From an uncultured Coriobacteriaceae bacterium (GTDB taxonomy: Bacteria > Actinomycetota > Coriobacteriia > Coriobacteriales > Eggerthellaceae): 25,211 nucleotides of DNA. The notes beneath the pieces are model-generated. The model had not been told where the DNA came from, made no database searches, and saw nothing but the letters and a program-made list of their open reading frames with translations. Shown here piece after piece: positions 7,759 through 14,514 of this stretch. The first letter of the stretch is position 1. Every line of letters starts with the position of its first letter. The DNA lies in contig CACZIP010000005.1 in the NCBI GenBank assembly GCA_902781245.1, positions 1 through 25,211 of the forward strand, in the 5' to 3' direction. The position numbers were made by a program, and so were the translations under genes.

Positions 7759-8325
7759 GTGGGTTTCCTTGAACTGTTCCTCATAGCTGTGGGTCTTTCC
7801 ATGGATGCTTTTGCCGTGTCAATTGGCAAGGGTCTTGGGATGCGCAAGCTCGATGTGCGCCAAGCTCTCGTGATTGCACTGTTCTTCGGAGGGTTCCAGG
7901 CGCTCATGCCCGTGATTGGTTGGGTGCTCGGAGAGCAGTTTGCCCATTACGTAACAGCGGTTGCTCACTGGATTGCGTTCGCGTTGCTCGCGTTCATCGG
8001 CGGCAAGATGCTTTGGGATGCGTTTCATGAAGACGAAGAGCTTGGGGAAGAAAACACGGCACGTCTATCGCTTCGCGAAATGCTGCTTCTTGCCATAGCG
8101 ACGAGCATCGACGCGCTTGCCGTTGGCGTGACGTTCGCGTTCCTCGAAGTGAGCATCGTTCCTGCAGTGACGCTGATTGGCGTTACAACGTTCGTCATCT
8201 CGTTTGGCGGTGTGGTCATCGGGCATCAGTTCGGAAGCCGCTGGGAGAAGGCCTCGACGATTGCCGGCGGCGTTATCCTTATCTGCATCGGCATCAAGAT
8301 CGTGCTCGATCATTTTTTGGGTTAG
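7759..8325 (+). CDS. mntP: MntP-family manganese efflux pump
   Basis: 188 residues, six predicted TM helices in two repeats of three. It carries the paired motifs of the family: SMDAFAVSIGKG in helix 1 (D16) and ATSIDALAVGVT in helix 4 (D118). These Asp positions equal those needed for Mn2+ export in the E. coli protein. A charged cytosolic loop (DEDEELGEEN-like, about 90-100) separates the halves. Role: export of Mn2+ across the cell membrane, protecting from manganese excess. GTG start, fixed by GAGAGAGG five bases ahead. No yybP-ykoY manganese riboswitch fits in the 43 bases between the family B repeat and the start. Monocistronic by position. Confidence 0.93.
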   Translation: MGFLELFLIAVGLSMDAFAVSIGKGLGMRKLDVRQALVIALFFGGFQALMPVIGWVLGEQFAHYVTAVAHWIAFALLAFIGGKMLWDAFHEDEELGEENTARLSLREMLLLAIATSIDALAVGVTFAFLEVSIVPAVTLIGVTTFVISFGGVVIGHQFGSRWEKASTIAGGVILICIGIKIVLDHFLG

Positions 8326-8490
8326 AAATCGTCTCGATTCGTCGAGTAAATCCATCGAAAAGCCGCCTGCGCGACACTTCCAAATCGCATTGTTGTTGAG
8401 TGCGGTGGAAACGTTTGCGTGAAAGGTCGGTTTGGGGTGGCCACTGGTCGGCCTGTTTATGTGCCAGCAACTTCTATTTTCCAAGGACAA

Positions 8491-8507
8491 GTGCCGAAAA
8501 TCGGCAC
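8491..8507. promoter_or_regulatory. 17-bp perfect palindrome, possible operator
   Basis: GTGCCGA-AAA-TCGGCAC, seven-base arms. It is centred about 75 bases before the start point predicted from the -10 box at 8562-8567, a place typical of an activator site. No T tract follows, so a terminator is unlikely. The binding protein is unknown. Confidence 0.4.
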
Positions 8508-8558
8508 GACCGTTCGCGAAAACGTACCCAGCATAATGCACAAAAGCAGGCACGCTTA

Positions 8559-8567
8559 TGCTATATT
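8559..8567 (+). promoter_or_regulatory. Extended -10 promoter candidate for the hydrogenase operon
   Basis: TGC-TATATT is an extended -10 (TGn plus TATATT). No good -35 is seen 17 bases upstream, which extended -10 promoters tolerate. Transcription would start near 8574, giving a leader of about 285 bases before the small-subunit gene. A second weak candidate is TATAGT at 8725-8730. Confidence 0.4.
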
Positions 8568-8597
8568 TAATCAGTGTGCATACGAGGGGAGTTCTGC

Positions 8598-8660
8598 ATG
8601 TGCTGCATACTTGTATACAGCAGCCCTAGAGGATGCGCACGAAACGGTTGTTCTGCATAA
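8598..8660 (+). CDS. Cys-rich 20-codon leader ORF upstream of hydrogenase
   Basis: ATG 8598 follows the strong ribosome site GAGGGGAG (8584-8591) by six bases. The frame gives 20 residues, starting MCCILVY and ending GCARNGCSA, then TAA. Four of the 20 residues are Cys. The ORF lies 24 bases after the predicted transcription start, ends six bases before a stable stem-loop (8666-8709), and also contains its own hairpin (TGCTG/CAGCA, 8601-8622). This is the layout of a leader peptide that controls attenuation. The hydrogenase small subunit made downstream is unusually Cys-rich. Expression of the peptide is unproven. Confidence 0.4.
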   Translation: MCCILVYSSPRGCARNGCSA

Positions 8661-8665
8661 CGCTT

Positions 8666-8709
8666 CGCCTAACGGCGACTCGTATTGCGCTTTGAGGAGC
8701 CGTTAGGCG
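8666..8709 (+). promoter_or_regulatory. Stem-loop in hydrogenase leader
   Basis: CGCCTAACGGC (8666-8676) is the exact reverse complement of GCCGTTAGGCG (8699-8709), with a 22-base loop. It lies just after the leader ORF stop. No run of T follows, so it is not a standard terminator; it could be an attenuation or mRNA-stability element. Confidence 0.5.
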
Positions 8710-8759
8710 GTATTACGAATTGAATATAGTGTAACACATTGAAGATGTCGACGCAAGCG

Positions 8760-8769
8760 TTCACGTGAA
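8760..8769. promoter_or_regulatory. 10-bp palindrome TTCACGTGAA
   Basis: Perfect palindrome with a CACGTG core, about 30 bases after the TATAGT box at 8725-8730 and 90 bases before the small-subunit start. A possible regulator site; ten bases could also occur by chance. Confidence 0.2.
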
Positions 8770-8858
8770 AGCGGCTTTTCGCATGCAGGGGAGGCAGCGC
8801 TCAATCGGCATCGAACGGTAAAGGTAAGACGAGAGTAAGAAAGAAGGAGGAGGTGCAC

Positions 8859-10214
8859 ATGGTGGAGAATACTGTACCGGCCGAGTTTGATAGCTTGCTG
8901 GATGCGAGGGGCGTTTCGCGCCGCGATTTCCTCAAGTTCTGCGGTGCGGTTGCAGTGGCGGCCGGTTTGTCTTCGACCGCCGCGCCCCGCGTTGCTATGG
9001 CGCTCGAAGAGTCCGTCATCGGCGCAACGAAGGGCAATCTGTTCCCGGTCCTATGGATCGAGGGTGCATCCTGCACAGGCTGCACGGAGTCGTTCGCGCA
9101 GATCGAGACGCCCGATGTGGGCAAGATCGTGCTCGAGCTGATCTCGCTGAACTACAGCGACGTTCTGTGCGCGGGCGCAGGCCATTCCATCGAGGAAGCC
9201 AAGAAGCAGACCATCGAAGCTGGTGGCTACATTGTCGTTTACGAGGGTGGCATCACCCAGGGCTTCGGCGGCAACACGCTGCGCGTGGCTATGGAGACGG
9301 GCGAGGACATCTTGGCCGAGGCTGCGAGCAACGCTGCTGCAGTCGTCGCGCTCGGTTCCTGCGCCGTCAACGGTGGTTGGATGGCCGCTTATCCGAACTC
9401 CGCAAATGCAACGGGCGTTTCTGACTTCCTGAAGAAACGCGGTATTGCAACGCCGGTCGTGAACATCCCTGGTTGCCCGGCTAACCCCGAGTGGTTGATG
9501 TCGGTGCTCGTCCAGGTGCTCATGATGGGCGGCAAGGAAGCTCTCGTCGCTGGCGACGTCCCTGCTGTGGTCAGCACGCTTGGCCTCAACGCCGAGGGCA
9601 AGCCCGAGGGCATCTTCGGCCAGACGATTCATGACAACTGCGAGCGTCGTGGCCACTTCGAGAACGGCGAGTTCGTTTACGAGTTTGGCAGCAAGGAAGA
9701 AGCGCTTGGCTACTGCCTGTATCCGCTCGGCTGCAAGGGTCCGCAGACCAAGGCGAACTGCGGTGTCACGTTGTGGAACAACCGCCGCAGCTGGTGTATC
9801 CAGGCTGGTTCGCCGTGCCTTGGCTGCTGCGAAGCCAACCCGAACGATCCGGGCGACAACTGGGTCGAGGTCAACACCCCGTTCTACGAGCGTCATCGTG
9901 ACGTCCACATCGGCAACTGGTTCGTTCAGCCCACCGTCATCGCTGGCGGCTTGACGGCACTCGTTGCCGCAGCGCTGGTCATCCATGGCTTCGGCATGAA
10001 GGCTGCTGGCCGTATGGACGGCGGCGCCGACTTCGAGAAGGTCCGTGCTTGGGATGCCAAGAACCCCGAGAAGTCGATTGGCCAGTACGAGTACTCGATT
10101 CTCGATGGCGACCCTGTCAAGCTCAAGGACGCACAGGAAGCCATCAAGGCTGAATACGCTGCTGCTGCAGACGCTGCAGAAGACGCAGCTGCTGAGAATG
10201 AAGAAGGGAGGTAG
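8859..10214 (+). CDS. hyaA: [NiFe] hydrogenase small subunit, Tat-exported and membrane-anchored
   Basis: 451 residues. A Tat signal SRRDFLK (R21 R22) with likely cleavage after VAMA (residue 48). Cluster ligands as in group 1 enzymes: proximal C72, C75, C168, C206; distal H258, C261, C286, C292; medial C301, C320, C323. The proximal motif is SCTGCTES, without the extra Cys of O2-tolerant enzymes. After the clusters comes one TM helix (about 359-380), which anchors the protein facing outward, then an unusual soluble tail of about 65 residues ending in an Ala/Glu-rich stretch. Role: carries electrons from the large-subunit active site to the cytochrome b. ATG 8859 is chosen over GTG 8853 because AAGGAGG (8844-8850) is correctly spaced only for the ATG. 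First gene of the hydrogenase operon. Confidence 0.96.
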   Translation: MVENTVPAEFDSLLDARGVSRRDFLKFCGAVAVAAGLSSTAAPRVAMALEESVIGATKGNLFPVLWIEGASCTGCTESFAQIETPDVGKIVLELISLNYSDVLCAGAGHSIEEAKKQTIEAGGYIVVYEGGITQGFGGNTLRVAMETGEDILAEAASNAAAVVALGSCAVNGGWMAAYPNSANATGVSDFLKKRGIATPVVNIPGCPANPEWLMSVLVQVLMMGGKEALVAGDVPAVVSTLGLNAEGKPEGIFGQTIHDNCERRGHFENGEFVYEFGSKEEALGYCLYPLGCKGPQTKANCGVTLWNNRRSWCIQAGSPCLGCCEANPNDPGDNWVEVNTPFYERHRDVHIGNWFVQPTVIAGGLTALVAAALVIHGFGMKAAGRMDGGADFEKVRAWDAKNPEKSIGQYEYSILDGDPVKLKDAQEAIKAEYAAAADAAEDAAAENEEGR

Positions 10215-10219
10215 GCGAC

Positions 10220-11914
10220 ATGACACGTTCCGTAATCGACCCGATTACCCGCATCGAAGGCCATATGCGTTGCGAGATGGAAGTCCAGGGCGGTAAGGTC
10301 GTCGACGCATGGGTGTCCGGCGGTAGCTTCCGCGGCATGGAGAAGGTTGTCGAGAATCGCGCTCCCGAGGATGCAGCTCAGATCGTTCAGCGTATCTGCG
10401 GCGTTTGCCCGGTTTCGCACTCGCATGCTTCGACCATCGCTGCTGAGAAGTCGTACGGCATCACCATTCCGAACAACGCGCGTATCATCCGCAACCTCAT
10501 CGAGGGCGCGCAGTTCCTGCACAGCCACATCCTGTGGTTCTACAACCTGGCGGCTCTTGACTACGTCAATCCGCTGAACGCTTTGACGGCCGACATCGCC
10601 GACACCTACGCTCTGGCTCAGGCTGCCGGCACGTCCATGAACAGCGACTTCGCTCAGGTGCAAGAGCGCCTGAAGAAGTTCGCCGCCAATGGCCAGTGGT
10701 CCATCTTCTCGGGCAACTGGTTCGATGCCGAGGACGGCACTGCTTACACGATGCCGCCCGAGCTCGACCTCATCTGCACGGCTCACTATCTTGAGGCCTT
10801 GAAGATGCAGGCTCGTTCCTCCGAGGTGGCAGGTCTGCTCGGCGGCAAGATGCCGCACGTCATGACCATCATCCCGGGTGGTACCGCATTCGTTCCGACC
10901 GCTCAGAAGCTCGACGACCTGTGGGCTATGGTCAACGAGATCTACGACTGGGTCTCCACGACGATGATTCAGGACACCCTCGCGCTCGCTCCGTTCTACA
11001 AGGACGGTCTGACGTGGGGCGGCGGCTGCGGTCGCTTCGGTGCTTGGGGCGTCTTCGAGGGTCCGGGTTGGCCGTATGGCGAGGACTACACCGAGCAGAT
11101 GAACAACCGCTACCTGCCCGCTGGCGTTCTGATGAACGGCCTCGAGGGCAAGGTCGAAAACGTCGACGAGTCGAAGATTTACGAATACGTCGGCACTTCT
11201 TGGTACAAGGGCAGCGAGACCTACCAGTCTCCGTACTTCGTTACCGAGCCCGAGTTCACCGAGTACAACGTCGAAGAGCGTTACTCGTGGTGCAAGGCTC
11301 CGTCTTATGACGGTAAGGCTCTCGAGTGCTCCGCGCTTTCGCGCGTGCTCGTCGCCTACAAGCGCGGCGTTCCGTTCATCACCGAGAACGTCGACAAGTT
11401 CCTCAAGGACCTCGGTGGTGGCTTGGGTCTCGACGGTGCTGCTCCGGCTTCTGCCGTCATCTCCATGCTCGGCCGCACGGCTGTCCGCCAGATCGAGACG
11501 CTCTACATCGCCCAGCTCATGAAGGACTGGACGCAGGAGCTCATCGCGGCAGTTTCCGGTGGCGACTCCACGTACTTCACCAAGGCCCTCACCGACACCG
11601 GTGCTGGCACTGGTTTCTGGGAGGCACCGCGTGGCGCCCTCTATCACTCCGAGAAGGTCTCCGGTGGCAAGGTCGAGGGTTACCAGATCATCATCCCGAC
11701 CACCTGGAACCTCGCTCCCATCAACCAGAATGGCGAGCATGGCCCCATCGAGCAGGCGCTCATCGGCTGCCCGGTCGGCGATATCGAAAAGCCCATCAAC
11801 GCTCTGCGTCTCGTTCACAGCTACGACCCGTGCGTGTCGTGCGCTGTCCACGTCTCCGAGCCGGCGACGGGCAAGCACTTCGAAACCGTCACGAATCCTT
11901 GGGGGGTGAAGTAG
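10220..11914 (+). CDS. hyaB: [NiFe] hydrogenase large subunit (catalytic)
   Basis: 564 residues. Oxidises H2 at a Ni-Fe(CN)2CO centre. The N-terminal L1 motif is RICGVCPVSHSH (C60, C63, H67) and the C-terminal L2 motif is DPCVSCAVH (C538, C541, H544); the four Cys hold the metals. Twenty residues follow His544 and should be removed by the maturation protease, encoded at 13199. No own signal peptide, as expected: it is carried out by the small subunit's Tat signal. ATG lies ten bases after a good GGGAGG, five bases past the small-subunit stop. The sequence is of the group 1 respiratory uptake type; I infer group 1i (Coriobacteriia) from the host type. Codon choice is strongly biased (GGC, CTC, AAG), suggesting high expression. 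Confidence 0.97.
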   Translation: MTRSVIDPITRIEGHMRCEMEVQGGKVVDAWVSGGSFRGMEKVVENRAPEDAAQIVQRICGVCPVSHSHASTIAAEKSYGITIPNNARIIRNLIEGAQFLHSHILWFYNLAALDYVNPLNALTADIADTYALAQAAGTSMNSDFAQVQERLKKFAANGQWSIFSGNWFDAEDGTAYTMPPELDLICTAHYLEALKMQARSSEVAGLLGGKMPHVMTIIPGGTAFVPTAQKLDDLWAMVNEIYDWVSTTMIQDTLALAPFYKDGLTWGGGCGRFGAWGVFEGPGWPYGEDYTEQMNNRYLPAGVLMNGLEGKVENVDESKIYEYVGTSWYKGSETYQSPYFVTEPEFTEYNVEERYSWCKAPSYDGKALECSALSRVLVAYKRGVPFITENVDKFLKDLGGGLGLDGAAPASAVISMLGRTAVRQIETLYIAQLMKDWTQELIAAVSGGDSTYFTKALTDTGAGTGFWEAPRGALYHSEKVSGGKVEGYQIIIPTTWNLAPINQNGEHGPIEQALIGCPVGDIEKPINALRLVHSYDPCVSCAVHVSEPATGKHFETVTNPWGVK

Positions 11915-11915
11915 C

Positions 11916-12599
11916 ATGGCGCATCTCGCACACTATAAGGAAGCTCATCCGCTGCCGTTCGTGATCACCCACTGGATCAATGCAGTTGCCATGATCTTCC
12001 TCATCATCACCGGCTTCATGATCCACTTCCCGGTTGCTGGCACCATGGGTGTCGTCCGTGGTCTGCATGTGTTCTTCGGCTTTGTGATTTTCATCAACTG
12101 CCTCGCTCGCGTCATCATGTCCTTCTTCGTGAAGTCCGCTCCTACAGGCGGCACTCGCGAACAAGTTAAGGACTTCAAGACCTGGCTGCCCCAGAAGGAC
12201 AATCGCCATCAGGCCGGCGCATGGATCAAGTACTATCTGTTCCTCAAGAAGGATCATCCGCTGTCCGCCAAGCTGGGCGTTCCGCAGAAGCTTTCCTACC
12301 TGCTCATTCCGATTCTGATCATCCTGATGTTCATCACCGGTCTGTGCCTGTGGGCTCCCACGATGGAGCTCGGCTTCTGCAAGTGGCTGATTGCTGCTTG
12401 GGGCGGTGCCATGTCGATCCGCATCATCCATTACTTTGGCATGTTCGTGTTCATCATCTTCATGTTCATCCACATCTACCTGGCGAACGTTGAAGGTACC
12501 GAACCGACGAAGCTCATGTTCTTCCACAAAGAGCATGGCGGCTTGGTCTATGACCCTGAGAAGCATGTCATCGTTGGCGACGACATGATCGACGAGTAA
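11916..12599 (+). CDS. hyaC: Hydrogenase cytochrome b subunit
   Basis: 227 residues, four predicted TM helices (about 14-36, 47-70, 125-147, 165-190). It belongs to the HyaC/cytochrome b561-like family that passes electrons from the hydrogenase small subunit to menaquinone. Likely haem b ligands: H19 (THW), H51 (GLH), H172 (IHYFG) and H186 (FIHIYL); the last two are 14 residues apart, as in the family. A charged loop (75-115) joins helices 2 and 3. The start follows the large-subunit stop by one base, with GGGGGGTGA ahead, so translation is coupled. A strong terminator follows at 12628. Confidence 0.93.
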   Translation: MAHLAHYKEAHPLPFVITHWINAVAMIFLIITGFMIHFPVAGTMGVVRGLHVFFGFVIFINCLARVIMSFFVKSAPTGGTREQVKDFKTWLPQKDNRHQAGAWIKYYLFLKKDHPLSAKLGVPQKLSYLLIPILIILMFITGLCLWAPTMELGFCKWLIAAWGGAMSIRIIHYFGMFVFIIFMFIHIYLANVEGTEPTKLMFFHKEHGGLVYDPEKHVIVGDDMIDE

Positions 12600-12627
12600 T
12601 CACACGAGTGATTGCATGACGCTGTCG

Positions 12628-12660
12628 AAGGGGGCTCGTCAACTGGCGAGCCCCCTTTAT
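12628..12660 (+). terminator. Rho-independent terminator of the hydrogenase operon
   Basis: AAGGGGGCTCG (12628-12638) and CGAGCCCCCTT (12647-12657) form an 11-bp GC-rich stem with an 8-base loop, followed by TTTATGTT. Located 28 bases after the cytochrome b stop. Confidence 0.85.
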
Positions 12661-12733
12661 GTTAAGAAGACAGCTCTTTCTTAACACAAACAATATGGTC
12701 GACTTTTGAATGGACCAGAAGGGTTTGTGTTAA
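12661..12733 (+). promoter_or_regulatory. Two overlapping, mutually exclusive hairpins
   Basis: Hairpin 1 pairs GTTAAGAA (12661-12668) with TTCTTAAC (12678-12685). Hairpin 2 pairs TTAACACAAAC (12681-12691) with GTTTGTGTTAA (12723-12733) and holds an inner TGGTC/GACCA stem. The two share bases 12681-12685, so only one can form at a time, as in switch RNAs. The strong ribosome site AAGGAGG (12735-12741) follows immediately. No promoter is clear, so the element may be reached by read-through from the hydrogenase operon. Confidence 0.5.
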
Positions 12734-12749
12734 AAAGGAGGCAGCCTTT

Positions 12750-12773
12750 ATGATTGAAGAGAATGGGAGGTGA
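12750..12773 (+). CDS. Possible 7-codon leader ORF before the membrane protein gene
   Basis: ATG 12750 lies eight bases after AAAAAGGAGG, a better ribosome site than that of the following gene. It encodes MIEENGR and stops at TGA 12771, three bases before and in frame with ATG 12777. The GGGAGG that serves the next gene lies inside this ORF, so translating it would pass ribosomes to the membrane protein. Confidence 0.35.
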   Translation: MIEENGR

Positions 12774-12776
12774 CTC

Positions 12777-13202
12777 ATGGCCGAGTTGACTGACGAGCAA
12801 ATCGCCCAGGAAGAGAAATTTCTCGAAGGGCTGCCGCGTGTGAACATCGGCGCGCTTGTCATGCCGGGCATATGGGGTCCAGCTCATGGATTTTGGGCTT
12901 GCATCTTGTTCTATCCGCTCATGATCTTCATCGACTATGTCGTGTATGGGGCCTACATCAAGCCGGAGGCATGGACGATAGCGCTTGCGGTCATCGGTGT
13001 CGCTCTCTACATCGTTGCGAGCGTTGTGTTCTCGATCGTGAGTCAGCCGTTTGCCGCCCATCGCGCCGAAGCGAAAGGCGTCTCGCGTGAACAGTACCTC
13101 AAGCGCGAGCGCATCTGGGCGGTCGTGTGCGTGATCATTTTGATCATCGCGCTGGCTTGGGCCACCTACTACAATCTTGAGATTCGCACTGTTTTGAAAT
13201 GA
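12777..13202 (+). CDS. Membrane protein of unknown function in the hydrogenase locus
   Basis: 141 residues; I do not recognise the family. An acidic N-terminal stretch (1-20) is followed by a Gly/Pro/Trp-rich segment (MPGIWGPAHGFW, 29-40), then three predicted TM helices (37-58, 66-89, 112-132) and a short basic end. No Cys pairs or His pairs suggest a cofactor. GGGAGG lies six bases before ATG 12777. The stop overlaps the start of the maturation protease gene by 4 bp, so the two are translated together; this and the location suggest a role in making, anchoring or supplying the hydrogenase. That role is inferred from position only. Confidence 0.75.
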   Translation: MAELTDEQIAQEEKFLEGLPRVNIGALVMPGIWGPAHGFWACILFYPLMIFIDYVVYGAYIKPEAWTIALAVIGVALYIVASVVFSIVSQPFAAHRAEAKGVSREQYLKRERIWAVVCVIILIIALAWATYYNLEIRTVLK

Positions 13203-13747
13203 GTTCTTTGATGAGTGATGTTGCAAACAAGCCGCGCATTGCGGTTTTCTGTGTCGGGAACCGTCTGCACCTCGACGATGGGGTCGGTCCTGCTGTATAC
13301 GACGAGGTGCTCGAGCGTTTCATCGTGCCCGAAGGTGTCCAACTATTCGATTTGGGCGTGCTCACGCTCGATATGATCAAGTACATCGATGAATGCGATG
13401 TGGTCATCACGGTCGACGCCATGGAGCATTCGGGTGAGGAACCGGGAACGGTGCTCATCGGGAAGCCGAGCGACTTGGCGAAATCGCAGGGCATGAACAT
13501 GTCGCTGCACGACCTGCGTTTGGTCGACCTGTTCGATGCTGCTGTCTTGCTCGACTACGACGCAGAGGGCCTTTGCATTGCCGTTCAGGTGGAAAACGCC
13601 GATCCGCAATTCCTGACGCAGGACCTCACACCGCGCGTACGCGCTGCTGTTCCGCTTCTGATCGATACACTTGCTGCCGAGTTGGCGAAACGCGGCGCCC
13701 CTCTTATTGACAAGGCTACTGGCCAGCCGTACCTGGGTCCTCAGTAG
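13199..13747 (+). CDS. hyaD: Hydrogenase maturation protease (HyaD/HycI family, peptidase M52)
   Basis: 182 residues. It removes the C-terminal peptide of the large subunit once nickel is in place. Family motifs: CVGNRLHLDDGVGPAV near the N-terminus, TVDAMEHSGEEPGTV in the middle, and MSLHDLRL; the Asp in the first, the Asp of VDA and the His of SLHDL are the expected Ni-binding residues. Cytosolic. The substrate is presumably the large subunit encoded at 10220, cut after His544. ATG 13199 overlaps the previous stop (ATGA); another ATG lies at 13211. The stop is only three bases from that of the convergent TcdA gene. The hypABCDEF maturation genes are not in the window. Confidence 0.92.
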   Translation: MSSLMSDVANKPRIAVFCVGNRLHLDDGVGPAVYDEVLERFIVPEGVQLFDLGVLTLDMIKYIDECDVVITVDAMEHSGEEPGTVLIGKPSDLAKSQGMNMSLHDLRLVDLFDAAVLLDYDAEGLCIAVQVENADPQFLTQDLTPRVRAAVPLLIDTLAAELAKRGAPLIDKATGQPYLGPQ

Positions 13748-13750
13748 CGT

Positions 13751-14503
13751 TTACGCTATCAAGTCCTTCACGACTTCCGCGGCCATTGCGAAGCCGGCTG
13801 CTGGAGGGACAAAAGCAATCGAGGCAGGGATGCCGGCGCGGCCTACGCGATGGCCGCCGTCATCGGTCGTGCCCTCCTCGCTGCGCACATCTTCGAGGCT
13901 CGTGCCGCCGAAACGCTCGTGAGGTTCTTCTTTCGAATAGACCACCTTCAAGTTCTTGATGCCGCGCTTGCGGCATTCCTTTCTGATGATCCTCGCCAGT
14001 GGGCAGATGCTCGTCTTGTAGATGTCGGCGACTTCGAATGCCGTCGGGTCGAGCTTGTAGGCAGTGCCCATGCTCGAGATGATGGGCGTGCCGGCTGCAT
14101 GGGCGCGTTCGATGAGCTGCAATTTCGCTGTAATGGTGTCTACGCAGTCGAGTATGTAATCGTATTGGGAGAAATCGAACTGGTCCGCCGTTGCCGGCAG
14201 GAAGAAGCACTTATGCGTCGTGACGTGGCAGGCAGGGTTGATATCGCGAATCCGCTCGGCGGCAACTTCGACTTTCAAACGTCCGATTGCGCTGTGCGTG
14301 GCGATGACCTGACGGTTCAGGTTCGTGATTCCAATCTTGTCATCGTCGACTACATCGATAGCCCCCACGCCGCAGCGGGCGAGCGCTTCGACGGCATAGC
14401 CTCCGACGCCGCCGATGCCAAACACAATGACGCGCGCACGCGCGAGCTTGTTCATGGCTTCTTCGCCTAGCAAAAGCTCTGTTCTCGAGAATTGCTCGTT
14501 CAT
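13751..14503 (-). CDS. tcdA: tRNA threonylcarbamoyladenosine dehydratase (TcdA, ThiF/MoeB fold)
   Basis: 250 residues. An E1-like protein that uses ATP to cyclise t6A37 of tRNA to ct6A. It has the nucleotide-binding GIGGVGGYAVEALARCGVG near residue 30, DDDKIGITNLNRQ with the Arg and Asn of the adenylation site, and the TcdA-typical DPTAFEVADIYKTSICPLARIIRK. No MoeB-type zinc Cys pairs are seen, which favours TcdA over MoeB or ThiF. The start ATG at 14503 has GAAGG eight bases ahead; a longer frame to 14551 would run into the repeat at 14515-14582 and is rejected. Stands alone between the repeat and the convergent protease gene. Confidence 0.88.
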   Translation of the reverse strand: MNEQFSRTELLLGEEAMNKLARARVIVFGIGGVGGYAVEALARCGVGAIDVVDDDKIGITNLNRQVIATHSAIGRLKVEVAAERIRDINPACHVTTHKCFFLPATADQFDFSQYDYILDCVDTITAKLQLIERAHAAGTPIISSMGTAYKLDPTAFEVADIYKTSICPLARIIRKECRKRGIKNLKVVYSKEEPHERFGGTSLEDVRSEEGTTDDGGHRVGRAGIPASIAFVPPAAGFAMAAEVVKDLIA

Positions 14504-14514
14504 GTATGCCTTCA

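Larger units (their letters stand above)
8326..8858 (+). other. 533-bp intergenic region upstream of the hydrogenase
   Basis: No convincing full gene. It holds a 17-bp palindrome (8491-8507), an extended -10 box (8559-8567), a 20-codon leader ORF (8598-8660), an 11-bp stem-loop (8666-8709) and a 10-bp palindrome (8760-8769), each listed separately. Just after mntP a short stem-loop CTCGA-TTCG-TCGAG lies near 8333-8346 without a T tract. The rest, 8350-8490, shows nothing I can name. Confidence 0.7.

Noticed and set aside
8419..8706. 95-codon open frame in the region before the hydrogenase
   Set aside because: GTG start without a ribosome site, no recognisable domain, and it runs through the palindrome, promoter, leader ORF and stem-loop. 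The region reads better as regulatory.
8666..8709. Rho-independent terminator for mntP
   Set aside because: No T tract after the stem, and it lies 340 bases past mntP, after a leader ORF.
9926..11917. 663-codon open frame on the minus strand
   Set aside because: Antisense to the hydrogenase large subunit and the end of the small subunit, whose metal motifs are certain. It is an artefact of high GC and strong codon bias.
12771..12773. Selenocysteine at the in-frame UGA before the membrane protein
   Set aside because: No selenocysteine insertion hairpin is visible just after the UGA, and a normal ribosome site and ATG follow at once. A leader peptide explains it better.
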